Notes: generated by a model not told the origin, from the sequence alone. A stretch of DNA of 64,000 bases from an uncultured Acetatifactor sp. (GCA_910580225.1 CAJTXE010000001.1:100784-164783), one strand, 5' to 3'; shown: positions 8,662 through 16,752, counted from the stretch's first letter. Made by a program: numbers and translations.

Positions 8662-9645
8662 TCAGGAATACCCGGCCTTTTTCATTTCCCTGCAGAACTC
8701 TGCCTCCGGAAGCTTTGCCCGCCGGGCGGCTTCCGCAGGTTTGACCAGTCCGTCATTGACCAGGGAAAAGAGGGTTTTCAGGGTGCCGGATCGTTCCCCC
8801 TGTTTTTGCCCTTGTTTTCTGCCTTTTTTCATAGCATATTTTTCGATATCGTCCAAAGCTTTACACATATCTGCTTCCTCCTCTCTGCTGTCTTGATTCC
8901 ACTGGTACTGCAGGCAGTCTCTGAATTTTTTGATATTGGTGCAGGAATCTATTACATCGACAGCGCTCCTTGGTATCCGGGAAAAATAGGCCCGGTTATC
9001 CTGTATGTATTTTCTGTATTGCTTTGCGGAAGCGGTACGGTTCAGAATGCCCAACACGTATTTCAGATCAGAGTCCATTTTCTGCAAGTCCTTTTCCGGA
9101 ATGTTTCTCATGGAGACCAGATGGACTCTGTAGTCTCCGGCCAGATCCTGCAGTTTTTCGGGCAGTGCGGATATGTCTGCAGACATGTCTTTCAGGCACA
9201 GGGGACCAGTCCACTGTTTTCTGCCCCAGTAGAGCATTAAATTGAAAACAGGTTCCAGTCGGTCTTCCCGCTTATAGCGGTATTTGAAATCGTCGCCGCT
9301 TCCGTAATGTACTTTATCTGTGGTATTGCGTTCCTGAATCCGGTCAATGTTCCTGCCATAGGTAAGGCAGTCCATTTCCATCACACGCCAGGGATAAGTC
9401 AGATTGACAGTTTCCTGGTTTTCCAGTCCCAATAGAAATTGGAATCCCCATGCGCGGGCTTTTCCCAGAAAATCCCTTTCCCGGAAGGAAAGTTTTCCGT
9501 TGGCATCCCTTACCGGAACAAATCCCCCGGTTTCTTCACAGGCCCAGTCTTCGGGCAGTTTCTCGCCCAGATAGTATTCCAGAACGGACCGGATTCTGTC
9601 AGGACGGCTCATGTAGGCTTTCAGTGCATTGTTTGGCGCTCCCAT
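8662..9645 (-). CDS. Rpn-family / PD-(D/E)XK nuclease-like transposase-related protein
   Basis: A 327-residue protein of the Rpn type (recombination-promoting nuclease / putative transposase) that is multi-copy in Lachnospiraceae. Features seen: an N-terminal DRIRSVLEYYLGEKL stretch, the nuclease-core strand LLGLENQ where the family has an E-x-(Q/K) motif, a PWRVMEMDCLTYGR segment, and a C-terminal charged tail with GRKQGQKQGE repeats. The start at 9645 has GGGAAAGGAAAAC upstream. It stands alone and converges on the LanFEG operon. Whether it cuts DNA cannot be judged: the core acidic residues are only partly conserved in what I can see. Confidence 0.75.
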   Translation of the reverse strand: MGAPNNALKAYMSRPDRIRSVLEYYLGEKLPEDWACEETGGFVPVRDANGKLSFRERDFLGKARAWGFQFLLGLENQETVNLTYPWRVMEMDCLTYGRNIDRIQERNTTDKVHYGSGDDFKYRYKREDRLEPVFNLMLYWGRKQWTGPLCLKDMSADISALPEKLQDLAGDYRVHLVSMRNIPEKDLQKMDSDLKYVLGILNRTASAKQYRKYIQDNRAYFSRIPRSAVDVIDSCTNIKKFRDCLQYQWNQDSREEEADMCKALDDIEKYAMKKGRKQGQKQGERSGTLKTLFSLVNDGLVKPAEAARRAKLPEAEFCREMKKAGYS

Positions 9646-10291
9646 GTTTTCCTTTCCCTAGGGCGGCATGCAAAAATCTCTTCTATGGCGTGTGGAGAGT
9701 TCGCCCTGTCTCATGATAATGATACTTGGTGTAAGCAGGGGACTCTGAAATGATAGAAGGTCAGAAATACAGTCTCGCAGGCTCTTGGCTGCGGATGGAA
9801 TATCCTGCTTGTTGAAAAGGATGTTAGAATATGAATGATACTCTGTCACAACCTCTTGTGGCTTATTATATCATGGAAAGCAGGGATGTGCAACAGAAAC
9901 GTGAAAATCAACCTCATAATGCATACCTAATAAAAAGCCATTTCTTTTCTTGAAAAAACAGGAAAAAGAGTCTATACTGGAAGAAACATTTGCAGCAAGC
10001 AGGCGCAAGAGGGTGTCTGGGAGGAACAGGAAAACGGGAAACGGCCCGGTATGCCCCTGGAGACCATTGCGAGGGTCCTGGGCCGTTACTGCGAACGGAG
10101 TGAACAAGTACTTCTGGGCCTGCCTGTGGGCTTGCTGTGAGGATTTGAAATTGATTCAGGAAAGGAGTAGGGTAATATGTTTATATGGAGGAGAGGTTTC
10201 GGTTTTCAGATTTCATGAACCGGTAAATCACCGGGGACGGCGATATAATTGTGCTCTTTTTGATCAGGGTTTACGATTGAAAGGAGCGAAA
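9646..10291. other. Long non-coding or degenerate stretch between Rpn-type gene and HTH gene
   Basis: About 650 bases. The plus-strand frame from the TTG at 9950 is open, but that TTG is part of a -35 element and its translation has no family character, so it is not called. A second frame (about 9985-10140) reads ...PGMPLETIARVLGRYCERSEQVLLGLPVGLL before a stop; this is at most the debris of a lost gene. ATG 10178 follows GGAAAGGAG but encodes only about 12 residues. The one clear element is the promoter at 9950-9978. Confidence 0.5.
9950..9978 (+). promoter_or_regulatory. Sigma-A-type promoter
   Basis: TTGAAA at 9950-9955 and TATACT at 9973-9978 are separated by 17 bases, a near-consensus vegetative promoter. 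Transcription would start near 9985 and run through a leader of about 300 bases to the HTH gene at 10292. A later TATAAT (10244-10249) has no matching -35 element. Confidence 0.6.
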
Positions 10292-10579
10292 ATGAATTAT
10301 ATCAATGCGAAGGCCGTATTGCCGGAAGAACTGATAAAAGAGATACAGAAATACGTAAACGGCATTAGTTTATACATACCGCAGCTGCCGCGGGAAAGAG
10401 GGGTCTGCAGCTATAGGATGGAGCTGTGCCGGAGAAACCAGGAAATCTGCAGACTGTTTCTGCAGGGGAAAAAGGTGCCGGAACTGGCGGCGCAATATTA
10501 TCTGTCAGAGAAGAGCATTTACCGGATTCTGGGTGAGATGCGGGAGAGAAATGAGAATTCTGGACAGCAGAAAGCCTGA
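10292..10579 (+). CDS. CD3324-type small protein with Mor-like helix-turn-helix
   Basis: A 95-residue protein starting MNYINAKAVLPEEL, preceded by AAGGAGCG. The family pattern is visible: an N-terminal xxYxNAxxVLPEELIxEIQKYVxGxxLYIP block, a charged middle, and a C-terminal helix-turn-helix (NQEICRLFLQGKKVPELAAQYYLSEKSIYRIL) like the Mor activator domain. The in-frame ORF extends upstream to 9950, but only this part is conserved-looking and has its own ribosome site. Such proteins are common, uncharacterised and presumed DNA-binding. Nothing in the neighbourhood reveals a target. Confidence 0.78.
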   Translation: MNYINAKAVLPEELIKEIQKYVNGISLYIPQLPRERGVCSYRMELCRRNQEICRLFLQGKKVPELAAQYYLSEKSIYRILGEMRERNENSGQQKA

Positions 10580-10656
10580 AAGAAGGGAATGGTGTTACTG
10601 TTTACAGGTTCCTTCGCGAAATGGTTTCTCCTGTTCTTTTTGACTGAAGGATAAGA

Positions 10657-10685
10657 ATGACACACAGGCGTTTCCATGTTATACT
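10657..10685 (+). promoter_or_regulatory. Promoter of the CPT-like kinase gene
   Basis: ATGACA (10657-10662), a 17-base spacer and TATACT (10680-10685) with an upstream TG (10677-10678) form a strong extended -10 promoter. It overlaps an in-frame upstream ATG, which argues that translation starts at 10711 instead. Confidence 0.7.
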
Positions 10686-10710
10686 GGGATCAACCAGGAG
10701 GATAAGAGAC

Positions 10711-11229
10711 ATGGAAAAAGGAAGAATCATTTTTTTAAATGGTGTTACCAGTGCGGGCAAAACGTCTATTGTGGAAGCGCTTCAGGACCGGGAGGATGTA
10801 TTTTTTTATGTGGTGGCCAATGACCTCTTCCAGGAAATGGTGGGGGAGCGGTATTTGCGTGATAATTACTGGAAATATCTCAGCGAGGTGATTATCATGA
10901 TGTACCATTCGGCAAAGCTGTATTCCGATATGGGGAAGAATGTAATTATTGACGGAATTTTGGTGGAGAGGGAAGAACTGAAGCCCCATTATCTCCGGCT
11001 TCTGGAAATTCTGAAAGACAATCCCCTGGATATTGTAGAGGTACATTGTCCGTTGGAGGTGTGCAGACAGCGAAACATCATCCGTGGAGACAGGTACGAA
11101 AATCAGTCACAGGAACAGTACGAAATAATAGCTAAAGACATTCGGTACAGCGCCAGAGTAGATACCAGTGCCTGCAGCGCGCATGAATGTGCGGACCAAA
11201 TTATCAGGGAACTGTTAAAAAAGAAATGA
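10711..11229 (+). CDS. Chloramphenicol-phosphotransferase-like P-loop kinase
   Basis: A 172-residue protein with Walker A GVTSAGKTS (residues 11-19), followed by VANDLFQEM, where Asp38 lies at the position of the catalytic base of CPT enzymes, and ...VIIDGILVE... and EVHCPLEVCRQRNIIRGDR (lid region with arginines). These match the chloramphenicol 3-O-phosphotransferase / CPT-like kinase family. ATG 10711 is chosen because AGGAGGAT sits at 10696-10703 and the frame's earlier ATG falls inside the promoter. It is a single-gene unit closed by a hairpin terminator at 11344. The true substrate is unknown: most bacterial CPT homologues are not proven resistance enzymes. Confidence 0.88.
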   Translation: MEKGRIIFLNGVTSAGKTSIVEALQDREDVFFYVVANDLFQEMVGERYLRDNYWKYLSEVIIMMYHSAKLYSDMGKNVIIDGILVEREELKPHYLRLLEILKDNPLDIVEVHCPLEVCRQRNIIRGDRYENQSQEQYEIIAKDIRYSARVDTSACSAHECADQIIRELLKKK

Positions 11230-11244
11230 GGTAAGCTGCGGACC

Positions 11245-11364
11245 ATGACAGCCGCCACAGAGACCCTGCGCCGGGCCAATGCCTGGTACTTAAAGCAGCG
11301 TCTCCTTCATGGCGCAGACTATCTTCTCATGAATGACGCATATGAGGCGAAGGTTTCTCTATAA
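11245..11364 (+). CDS. Possible 39-residue small ORF
   Basis: ATG 11245 opens a 39-codon frame (MTAATETLRRANAWYLKQRL...) that ends at TAA 11362-11364 inside the loop of the terminator hairpin. It lies in the same frame as the kinase gene, separated from its TGA by five codons (GKLRT). The composition looks protein-like (amphipathic, charged, two Tyr and one Trp), but the ribosome site is weak. It may be a small protein, or the remnant of a C-terminal extension or following gene lost to a stop. Confidence 0.25.
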   Translation: MTAATETLRRANAWYLKQRLLHGADYLLMNDAYEAKVSL

Positions 11365-11385
11365 GCTCCTTCGCCTCTGTTTCTT
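11344..11385 (+). terminator. Intrinsic terminator of the CPT-like gene
   Basis: GAGGCGAAGG (11344-11353) pairs perfectly with CCTTCGCCTC (11368-11377) across a 14-base loop and is followed by the T-rich tract TGTTTCTTTTC. Confidence 0.75.
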
Positions 11386-11444
11386 TTCTTCTGCTATGCC
11401 TTTTTCTCAAAGTCTTCTGACTGGAAAGAACAGATGCCACATTC

Positions 11445-11485
11445 CCCTTCCGGGGCAGCCAAAATCATGTGCTGCCCCGGAAGGG
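11445..11485 (-). terminator. 15-bp perfect hairpin downstream of the AraC/GyrI gene
   Basis: CCCTTCCGGGGCAGC (11445-11459) pairs perfectly with GCTGCCCCGGAAGGG (11471-11485) over an 11-base loop, 18 bases beyond the stop of the minus-strand regulator gene. It lacks a T-run, so it may protect the 3' end or act as an inefficient terminator. Confidence 0.5.
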
Positions 11486-11502
11486 ATACTGCCGCAGGTC
11501 CC

Positions 11503-12429
11503 TTATCCCAGTCGTTTCACCGGTATCCAGATGGCACTTTCGTAATTTTCACTGTCTGTATCGCTGCCGGAATACCACTCAATATTCAGATGGAACGCCA
11601 TCTCATACTCCCTGTTTCCGGGAAGCCACTCCCTGAATATCCGCGTGTTAACCGTCTGCAGCGCGTTGGGCATGGTGCCGGTGCATCTGAATTTCGCCCA
11701 CTCACTGGCAGGAATGTCGATAACCTTCATCCCCTCCGGCACTTCACCGCCCTGATAGGCCCCGGCAATATAATAACGGAAATGTTCCGCATCGCCTTCG
11801 TCCTCCAAGCAGACGCCGAATTCTCCCACTGCGCACTCCGCGATGACCTGCCGGATGCCTTCCTCTGCCGGCCCCCCGGCTGCATCCTGTCCGCAGTATT
11901 TCCCGCAGAATTCCTGCCAGAATTTAGGAATCTCCTGGTAGGAGTTTTCATAGGAAAACACCCTTTCAAACCCGATCATCTTCATGGCTTCTCTTTTTTC
12001 AATCCTGTACTCCATCCTGCTGCCTCCTTTTACTGAAATCTCCACTGTCAACGGAAGAAATACCTTGATCTGATGCGGCTGTGTCCGAAGCTGCATGGGA
12101 GATACCCCATGGAAGCGGGTGAAAGCCCTGGTAAAGCTCTCCGGTGTATCATACCGGTACTTGTACGCCAGATCTATGACCTTCCCTTTCCCGCCGCCCC
12201 GGGCTTCATTCCCGGAAGTATTGGACTTCAGCACCTCCAGGCCTGCCAGATACAGCCTGCGGTTCCTCAAATACTCTCCGATGGAATATCCCGTAATGAT
12301 TTTAAAGCACTTCTGGAAATAAAAAGGGGAAAGATACACTGCATCCGCCACTTCCTGCGCGCCAATGTCTTCCAGCAGATGCTCCTCCATGTAGTCGATT
12401 GCCGTCTTTAATCCCGTCAGCCAGTCCAT
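11503..12429 (-). CDS. AraC-family regulator with GyrI-like effector domain
   Basis: A 308-residue regulator. The N-terminal third holds two AraC helix-turn-helix units (AQEVADAVYLSPFYFQKCFK and VIDLAYKYRYDTPESFTRAF, then GVSPMQLR), and residues about 150-308 form a GyrI-like (SOUL/GyrI) small-molecule domain (MEYRIEKREAMKMIGFERVFS...). The frame extends to 12558, but the start is set at ATG 12429 behind AGGGAGGAAG. The linker between the HTH units carries an extra stretch of about 10 residues (NTSGNEARGGGKGK) compared with the usual spacing. Such regulators sense xenobiotics or drugs and often activate efflux; no target gene is adjacent. Confidence 0.9.
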   Translation of the reverse strand: MDWLTGLKTAIDYMEEHLLEDIGAQEVADAVYLSPFYFQKCFKIITGYSIGEYLRNRRLYLAGLEVLKSNTSGNEARGGGKGKVIDLAYKYRYDTPESFTRAFTRFHGVSPMQLRTQPHQIKVFLPLTVEISVKGGSRMEYRIEKREAMKMIGFERVFSYENSYQEIPKFWQEFCGKYCGQDAAGGPAEEGIRQVIAECAVGEFGVCLEDEGDAEHFRYYIAGAYQGGEVPEGMKVIDIPASEWAKFRCTGTMPNALQTVNTRIFREWLPGNREYEMAFHLNIEWYSGSDTDSENYESAIWIPVKRLG

Positions 12430-12833
12430 GCTTCCTCCCTGCCGCCCTCCGATTTCGGATGGCCTTCCGTCCGTTTCCCTTAGTGACAAATCCATAATAC
12501 CCTTTCCGCCCGTAAAAATCCTGACTTTTTCTGCTCGGTCTTGTTGGCTGTGCCTCACTTCCTGACCGCTCCCGCCCGGACATTACCTGGAATGCGGCTG
12601 CTTTTCGTGTTTTCATGGGTTTGTTTTTCGATGACAAAATGATGTTTTTCCCCACAAGCTCTGACAAGTCCCTTCCGCGGAATCAATAATTGCAAGGTGT
12701 CGATTTACTTTTCTCAGGAAAAATGCTATCCTGTAAGAAAGTGAAAAAATCGGTAACAGTTCAGCGCCCTGTCTGAACTGTTACAAAAATTGTGGTAAAA
12801 TACAGAGAAAAACAGATAAGGAGGCATCCTGCC
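12430..12833. other. Divergent intergenic region, AraC gene / SGNH gene
   Basis: About 400 bases without a coding frame of quality. It contains the strong inverted repeat at 12753-12784 and a TAAAAT (12796-12801) that could be the -10 of the SGNH gene; the -35 position then lies inside the inverted repeat. No convincing promoter for the AraC-type gene was found. Confidence 0.5.
12744..12784 (-). terminator. 12-bp perfect inverted repeat with a minus-strand T-run
   Basis: GTAACAGTTCAG (12753-12764) and CTGAACTGTTAC (12773-12784) are perfectly complementary around an 8-base loop. Read on the minus strand, the hairpin is followed by CGATTTTTT (A-run at 12744-12749 on plus), so it looks like an intrinsic terminator for minus-strand transcripts coming from the right. 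The only such gene is the HEAT-like gene at 13544-15097, whose transcript would then run antisense to the SGNH gene. It also overlaps the probable SGNH promoter, so an operator role is the alternative. Confidence 0.5.
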
Positions 12834-13376
12834 ATGAAAGTACTGTTCATCGGAAACAGCCATACCTATTTTAACGACATGCCCCATCTCTTCGCGGAGA
12901 TCTGCCGGGAAAACCATGCGGAGGTGGAAGTCACCATGCTGGCCCACGGCGGCAGGGGGTGGGATTTCCACCTGGAAGAGCCGGAGGTTAAGTTCAACAT
13001 CCGCTATGGCGGCTATGACGCGGTAGTCCTTCAGCACACCGCCCATCCCATGGGAGATCCGGATGTGATGGCCAGGAGCGGCAGGGAGCTGATCGCCTGG
13101 GTGCGGGAGGCGGGAGCCAGGCCCATTCTCTACATGACCTGGACCACCAAAGAGGACGGAGAAGCCGCCCAGAACGCCATGAGCAGTGCTTACCTGGCCC
13201 TTCAGCGGGAAACCGGCTGTGAAGTCGCCCCCGTAGGAGAAAACTGGTGGAAATACCACAGGGAGCACCCGGATACAGAATTGTATGCAGAAGACGGACA
13301 GCACGCCTCGGAGGCAGGCTCCCGGCTGGCAGCTGCCACCATTGCGGAAGTGTATCTGCAAAGGAAGCTGCATTAA
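12834..13376 (+). CDS. SGNH/GDSL-like hydrolase
   Basis: A 180-residue protein with block I FIGNSHT (Ser9 as nucleophile), a conserved Gly-rich stretch AHGGRGWDFH (block II region), VVLQHTAH (block III/IV-like region) and the terminal DGQHASEAGS, where Asp and His complete the triad. The start at ATG 12834 is preceded by AAGGAGGC; the open frame to 12792 has none. No signal peptide is present, so it acts in the cytosol. SGNH enzymes deacylate diverse esters (lipids, sugar acetates); the substrate is not predictable here. It converges on the HEAT-like gene across a tandem repeat. Confidence 0.82.
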   Translation: MKVLFIGNSHTYFNDMPHLFAEICRENHAEVEVTMLAHGGRGWDFHLEEPEVKFNIRYGGYDAVVLQHTAHPMGDPDVMARSGRELIAWVREAGARPILYMTWTTKEDGEAAQNAMSSAYLALQRETGCEVAPVGENWWKYHREHPDTELYAEDGQHASEAGSRLAAATIAEVYLQRKLH

Positions 13377-13380
13377 ACTG

Positions 13381-13470
13381 ACCTAAACTGCTTTGTGCTG
13401 CCCTAAGCTGTTTTGAGCTGCCCTAAGCTGCTTTGAGCTGCTCTAAAATGCCCTAAGCTGTTTTGAGCTG
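13381..13470. repeat. 20-bp tandem repeat, about 4.5 units
   Basis: Units CCCTAAGCTGTTTTGAGCTG or close variants lie at 13381-13400 (diverged), 13401-13420, 13421-13440, a half unit at 13441-13450 and 13451-13470. Each unit is itself built of two 10-bp halves ending in CTG. The array starts five bases after the SGNH stop and lies between convergent genes. Confidence 0.85.
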
Positions 13471-13543
13471 CCTGCTCTGCCCTTTCCCTTAGCCAACTGC
13501 CATGCCTGCTCCATGCCCCATGCCATAACATGGCGGTTCCGGT

Positions 13544-15097
13544 TTATCCGGGTCTGTGGGCCAAAAAACGCAGATCATACAGAATGCCCTCCTCCACCCC
13601 GGCCGGAAGTCCCCCACCACACTCCTCCAATGCGGAAAGAATGTCCCTGCGGAGGACTTCCGAAACCTGTGCGTACATAAAGCGGACCCGGATGCCCGAC
13701 AGAACCTGATCGCCCTCCAGTTCCGGCATATCCCGCCTGTACAGCCGAAGCAGAAAGGGCAGCCTTTCCCAGGAACTCTCTGCCAACAGCAGCTTCAGCA
13801 AATATCTCCTCTGATGGGCATATTCCGCTTTTCGATATGCCTCGTAAATCCGCTGTGCTCCGAAATGAAACCCCTTTTTCCGGATGGACAGGAACGCTGC
13901 CCTGGACAGTTCAATCCGTTCCTCCAGAAGATACCCCCAGAGAAGTTCCTCATCCGAAAAATCTTCCTGACTGCCCAATGCCAGAAGAGTACATTTCAGA
14001 ATGCTGCGCTCCGGTCTCTGGAGACAGTTTACCAGTGGGAGGACATTTCCCCTCCTGCTGTACTCCGCCAGACCCAGAATCGCGTTTTCGGGCCTGGAAT
14101 CCTCCAGATGTCCCAGATAATATTCCCGGATATCCGGTCCGCCATGCTTTTCCAGAATATAAACCACATATTCCCTGACGCCCCTGCTCTTGTCCAACAG
14201 CATCCTGTCCAGTCCCGGCCACCCCGATTTCAGCCGCTCATAACGATATTCCACCGCCATCCTCCGAACCTGCGCGGAGGTGTCCCAAAGGTACTGTTCC
14301 GCCCTCTCCGGCGTGCAGTCCGGATGGGAAAAGATTTTCCGGACCAGAAATCTTTTCAGGCAGGATTCTTTCTCCCTTTCCTGGCAGGCTTCCATTTCCT
14401 CAAGACTCCACAGCGCGCTGCCCACTGCCGTCCGGTACAGCGCCATGCGCACTGCAGATTCCATGCAGGATATCTCCCCCGGTTCTATTTCCTGCAGCAC
14501 ACGGGAAAGCTTTTCCTCTATCTGTTTCTCCAATGCCTGCATCCGGTCCTCTGTCCTGCGCCGTCCTGCCCGAAGGCGCTCAAATGCCGGAATGCTTTCC
14601 ATCAGCTCTTTTGCGCCGCAGCCTGTTAAAAATTTGTCCAATACTACGTCTGCCGCGTCCCGCACCTGCTCCACCCAGTCATTCATTCTGGGAAAAATCC
14701 AGAACAGCATTCCCGGATAACCTGCCATGGCAAGTACACATTTTTCCCGATAGTAGCCGTTGGGATGGAAAGAACCCAGAATCAGGACATACCTGCAGGC
14801 TTCCCCGGAAAGCACCTTTTGTATCCGTTCCGTGGACACCTCCTCCCAGTTGATTGACCATTCCAATGAAGTGTAAAACCCAAACCTCCGGCACAGCCCC
14901 AACAGCTGCAGATCTGTCATGGGTGACAGCTGCTGCCGCACCGCCTCCCCCGCACGCTTGATCAGTTGATCGTCCTGTGTGGCAAAAACACCGTAGACCG
15001 AGCGGAGCCGCCCCAGATCTCCCCTTTCCAGTTTCTCTATTTCCCCTTCCATGATTTCCAGATATTCTTGATACCTGCTTCCGCTGTAAAAAATCAT
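13544..15097 (-). CDS. HEAT-like helical repeat protein of unknown function
   Basis: A 517-residue, helix-rich protein with no membrane segment or enzyme motif. The C-terminal half shows recurring two-helix units of about 30 residues (for example WDTSAQVRRMAVEYRYERL, LDKSRGVREYVVYILEKH, PENAILGLAEYSRRGNVLP), suggestive of HEAT/PBS-lyase-type scaffolds. The frame begins at 15115, but ATG 15097 is chosen because AGGAGGG lies in between with proper spacing. The protein is probably cytosolic and mediates protein contacts. It is a single gene; the next minus-strand gene upstream (15366-15824) is 268 bases away. No function can be assigned. Confidence 0.7.
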   Translation of the reverse strand: MIFYSGSRYQEYLEIMEGEIEKLERGDLGRLRSVYGVFATQDDQLIKRAGEAVRQQLSPMTDLQLLGLCRRFGFYTSLEWSINWEEVSTERIQKVLSGEACRYVLILGSFHPNGYYREKCVLAMAGYPGMLFWIFPRMNDWVEQVRDAADVVLDKFLTGCGAKELMESIPAFERLRAGRRRTEDRMQALEKQIEEKLSRVLQEIEPGEISCMESAVRMALYRTAVGSALWSLEEMEACQEREKESCLKRFLVRKIFSHPDCTPERAEQYLWDTSAQVRRMAVEYRYERLKSGWPGLDRMLLDKSRGVREYVVYILEKHGGPDIREYYLGHLEDSRPENAILGLAEYSRRGNVLPLVNCLQRPERSILKCTLLALGSQEDFSDEELLWGYLLEERIELSRAAFLSIRKKGFHFGAQRIYEAYRKAEYAHQRRYLLKLLLAESSWERLPFLLRLYRRDMPELEGDQVLSGIRVRFMYAQVSEVLRRDILSALEECGGGLPAGVEEGILYDLRFLAHRPG

Positions 15098-15365
15098 TTC
15101 GTCCCTCCTGGCCATACCTGCTGCAGACTTTCATTCCCGCAACTTGCCTCCGGTTATGGGCATCATAAGCCCCTGAACTCACTTTCCGCCCCGGGAAATC
15201 CTTCTTCCTATCCGGGAAATTCAGTCCCTTGCCGTAAAGGGCGATACCCGCATCCCCCAGGTGCCGCGCCTTGCCTTTTCGCCCGGTTTTCTCCGCCCAA
15301 TGCCCAAAATGAACTCCCGCCCCGAAAACCAGACAGGTCAGTTGGCCGCCGGGTTTTCTGCAGGT

Positions 15366-15824
15366 TCAGGTCTCTTCCCAAAACGCCACATCCTTATTAT
15401 AAACCGTCAGAAATGTCCCCCTGCCTTTCCCGGCGGGCCTAAACAGCACCCATTGTTCAAGCGCTTCCTCATAATGGGGCCAGGCGTTTGCCACCAGACA
15501 TTCAATCATGACGCCGTTATCCAGTTGGATGCACAGATCATGCCAGGGACTCACCCTGACGGAAACCACACTGCCGCCCAGGATTTCGTCATGGAATCTT
15601 TTCAGGTTAAACCATTCGTCATTATGGGTACTTTCCGCCTGGTCCCAGGACTGATAATCCAATGTGGTCACAAGGATGTCGTTATTTTTGATTATCCTGG
15701 AACATCCCATACCGTGCAGTACAAGCTCTCCAAAGCCGAAATCCAGAATTTCCGCCTCGCAGCAAAGATAAAGCAGTTGTCTTCCCACAAGGGAGTTTAC
15801 GAACTCCATGACCCGCTCATCCAT
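15366..15824 (-). CDS. Uncharacterised 152-residue protein
   Basis: The start at ATG 15824 follows GGAGGGG; an in-frame ATG at 15866 is possible. The sequence begins MDERVMEFVNSLVGRQLLYLCCEAEILDFGFGELVLHG and alternates beta-rich segments (SRIIKNNDILVTTLDYQSW, GGSVVSVRVSPWHDLCIQLDNGVMIECLVANA). It has no signal peptide or TM segment. The pattern of a short binding-type domain with DNGVMIE... resembles immunity-like or small DUF proteins seen near toxins, but I do not recognise the family. Its reading frame and ribosome site are good. Confidence 0.6.
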   Translation of the reverse strand: MDERVMEFVNSLVGRQLLYLCCEAEILDFGFGELVLHGMGCSRIIKNNDILVTTLDYQSWDQAESTHNDEWFNLKRFHDEILGGSVVSVRVSPWHDLCIQLDNGVMIECLVANAWPHYEEALEQWVLFRPAGKGRGTFLTVYNKDVAFWEET

Positions 15825-15918
15825 ACGAAAATTCCCCTCCTCTGTATTCCTTCTCATCCTGCCCAAGCTTCCATTCCCTTGTCAGCCATCAAATTCTGGA
15901 ATAAAAAATGTCAGTTAT

Positions 15919-16554
15919 TTATAGCGTGTCATTTATAGTCAATGAGATATAACTGAGAGTTCCGCGGGGAATGTCAGTTCCTTTTTCAAGCAGGGCCACC
16001 AGACCCCGGATGGTATCCTCCGAATCTTCCGCGGTGGCGGATAGGAACGTATTGTTCAGCTTTACGGCAAGCACGATGAGGACGATCTCGGCAAGGGCGG
16101 CCGGGTAGTCAAAATGAATATCACCGGCAGAGATTCCCTGGTTAATGATTTCGGTCAGGCTGGGTTTCAGTTCGGCAATCAGATGATTCATATACTTCAG
16201 GTGCAGGAATGCGGTGTCCTGGATGCTGGTTCCTGTGCCGGAGGCTGTATTGTTGTGATTTAGGAAGGCAGCAGAAGAGCTGCGGCAGGCCTGCAGAATC
16301 ATGGCCATGCGGATAAAAGGTGAAATCTCTGTCTGGCTGGCGAGCGCTTTCGCTGTTTTCAGGGGTTGCTCATAATTTCGCTCAATGAGCGCATCCAGGA
16401 TGGCATCTTTCGAGGGAAAGTAATAGTAAATGCTTCCCTTTCCCATTCCGGCTTTTTTCGCAATATCGCTGACTGATATATTCTGTATCGTCTGGTCTTC
16501 CAGAAGCTGGTGAAGCGCATCTAAAATTCTGTCATATTTCTTTCCGTCCGGCAT
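15919..16554 (-). CDS. TetR/AcrR-family regulator of the adjacent operon
   Basis: A 211-residue regulator with an N-terminal helix-turn-helix (TIQNISVSDIAKKAGMGKGSIYYYFPSKDAILDALIERN) and an all-helical C-terminal ligand domain. The start at 16554 follows GGGAGGT. It is divergent from the SCP2-hydrolase-condensation-ACP-ligase operon, whose promoter carries two near-identical operator-like boxes. TetR proteins repress such operons until a ligand, often an acyl or xenobiotic molecule, binds. Lipid-type ligands are plausible given the operon content, but this is inference. Confidence 0.9.
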   Translation of the reverse strand: MPDGKKYDRILDALHQLLEDQTIQNISVSDIAKKAGMGKGSIYYYFPSKDAILDALIERNYEQPLKTAKALASQTEISPFIRMAMILQACRSSSAAFLNHNNTASGTGTSIQDTAFLHLKYMNHLIAELKPSLTEIINQGISAGDIHFDYPAALAEIVLIVLAVKLNNTFLSATAEDSEDTIRGLVALLEKGTDIPRGTLSYISLTINDTL

Positions 16555-16665
16555 ATGGTACCTCCCTGCAAGTATGATGGCCTCGGCTGCCTGGTTTTCG
16601 GCAGACTTTGCGGGAGTGTCAGGAACTGAGGACTTCCGCTTATTTCTGCCAGTCTATCGTATTTG

Positions 16666-16694
16666 ATGATAACATAAACCTGGTTGGGGAACAA
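16666..16694 (-). promoter_or_regulatory. Promoter of the TetR gene
   Basis: On the minus strand TTGTTC (16689-16694) and TATCAT (16666-16671) lie 17 bases apart, with TG one base before the -10 element (extended -10). Confidence 0.5.
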
Positions 16695-16752
16695 TTGTGA
16701 ATAGTGCTATAAAAGGAGGCTGTTATCCGGAACAAATTGGAGAAACAGACAG

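Noticed and set aside
9950..10291. N-terminal part of an open frame in front of the Mor-like HTH gene
   Set aside because: The frame's TTG is the -35 of a near-consensus promoter, no ribosome site is present, and the translation is low in protein character. The conserved protein begins at 10292.
13381..13470. Tandem 20-bp array considered as a CRISPR array
   Set aside because: The units are directly adjacent with no spacers, and no cas genes are near.
13556..14629. Plus-strand frame of 357 codons opposite the HEAT-like gene
   Set aside because: Pro/Gln/Arg-rich antisense translation without a start signal. The minus frame has AGGAGGG and helical repeats.
16684..16713. Second plus-strand promoter TTGGGG/TATAAA before the SCP2 operon
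   Set aside because: The -35 is weak and the spacer is 18 bases. The promoter at 16753 is better placed relative to the operator boxes.
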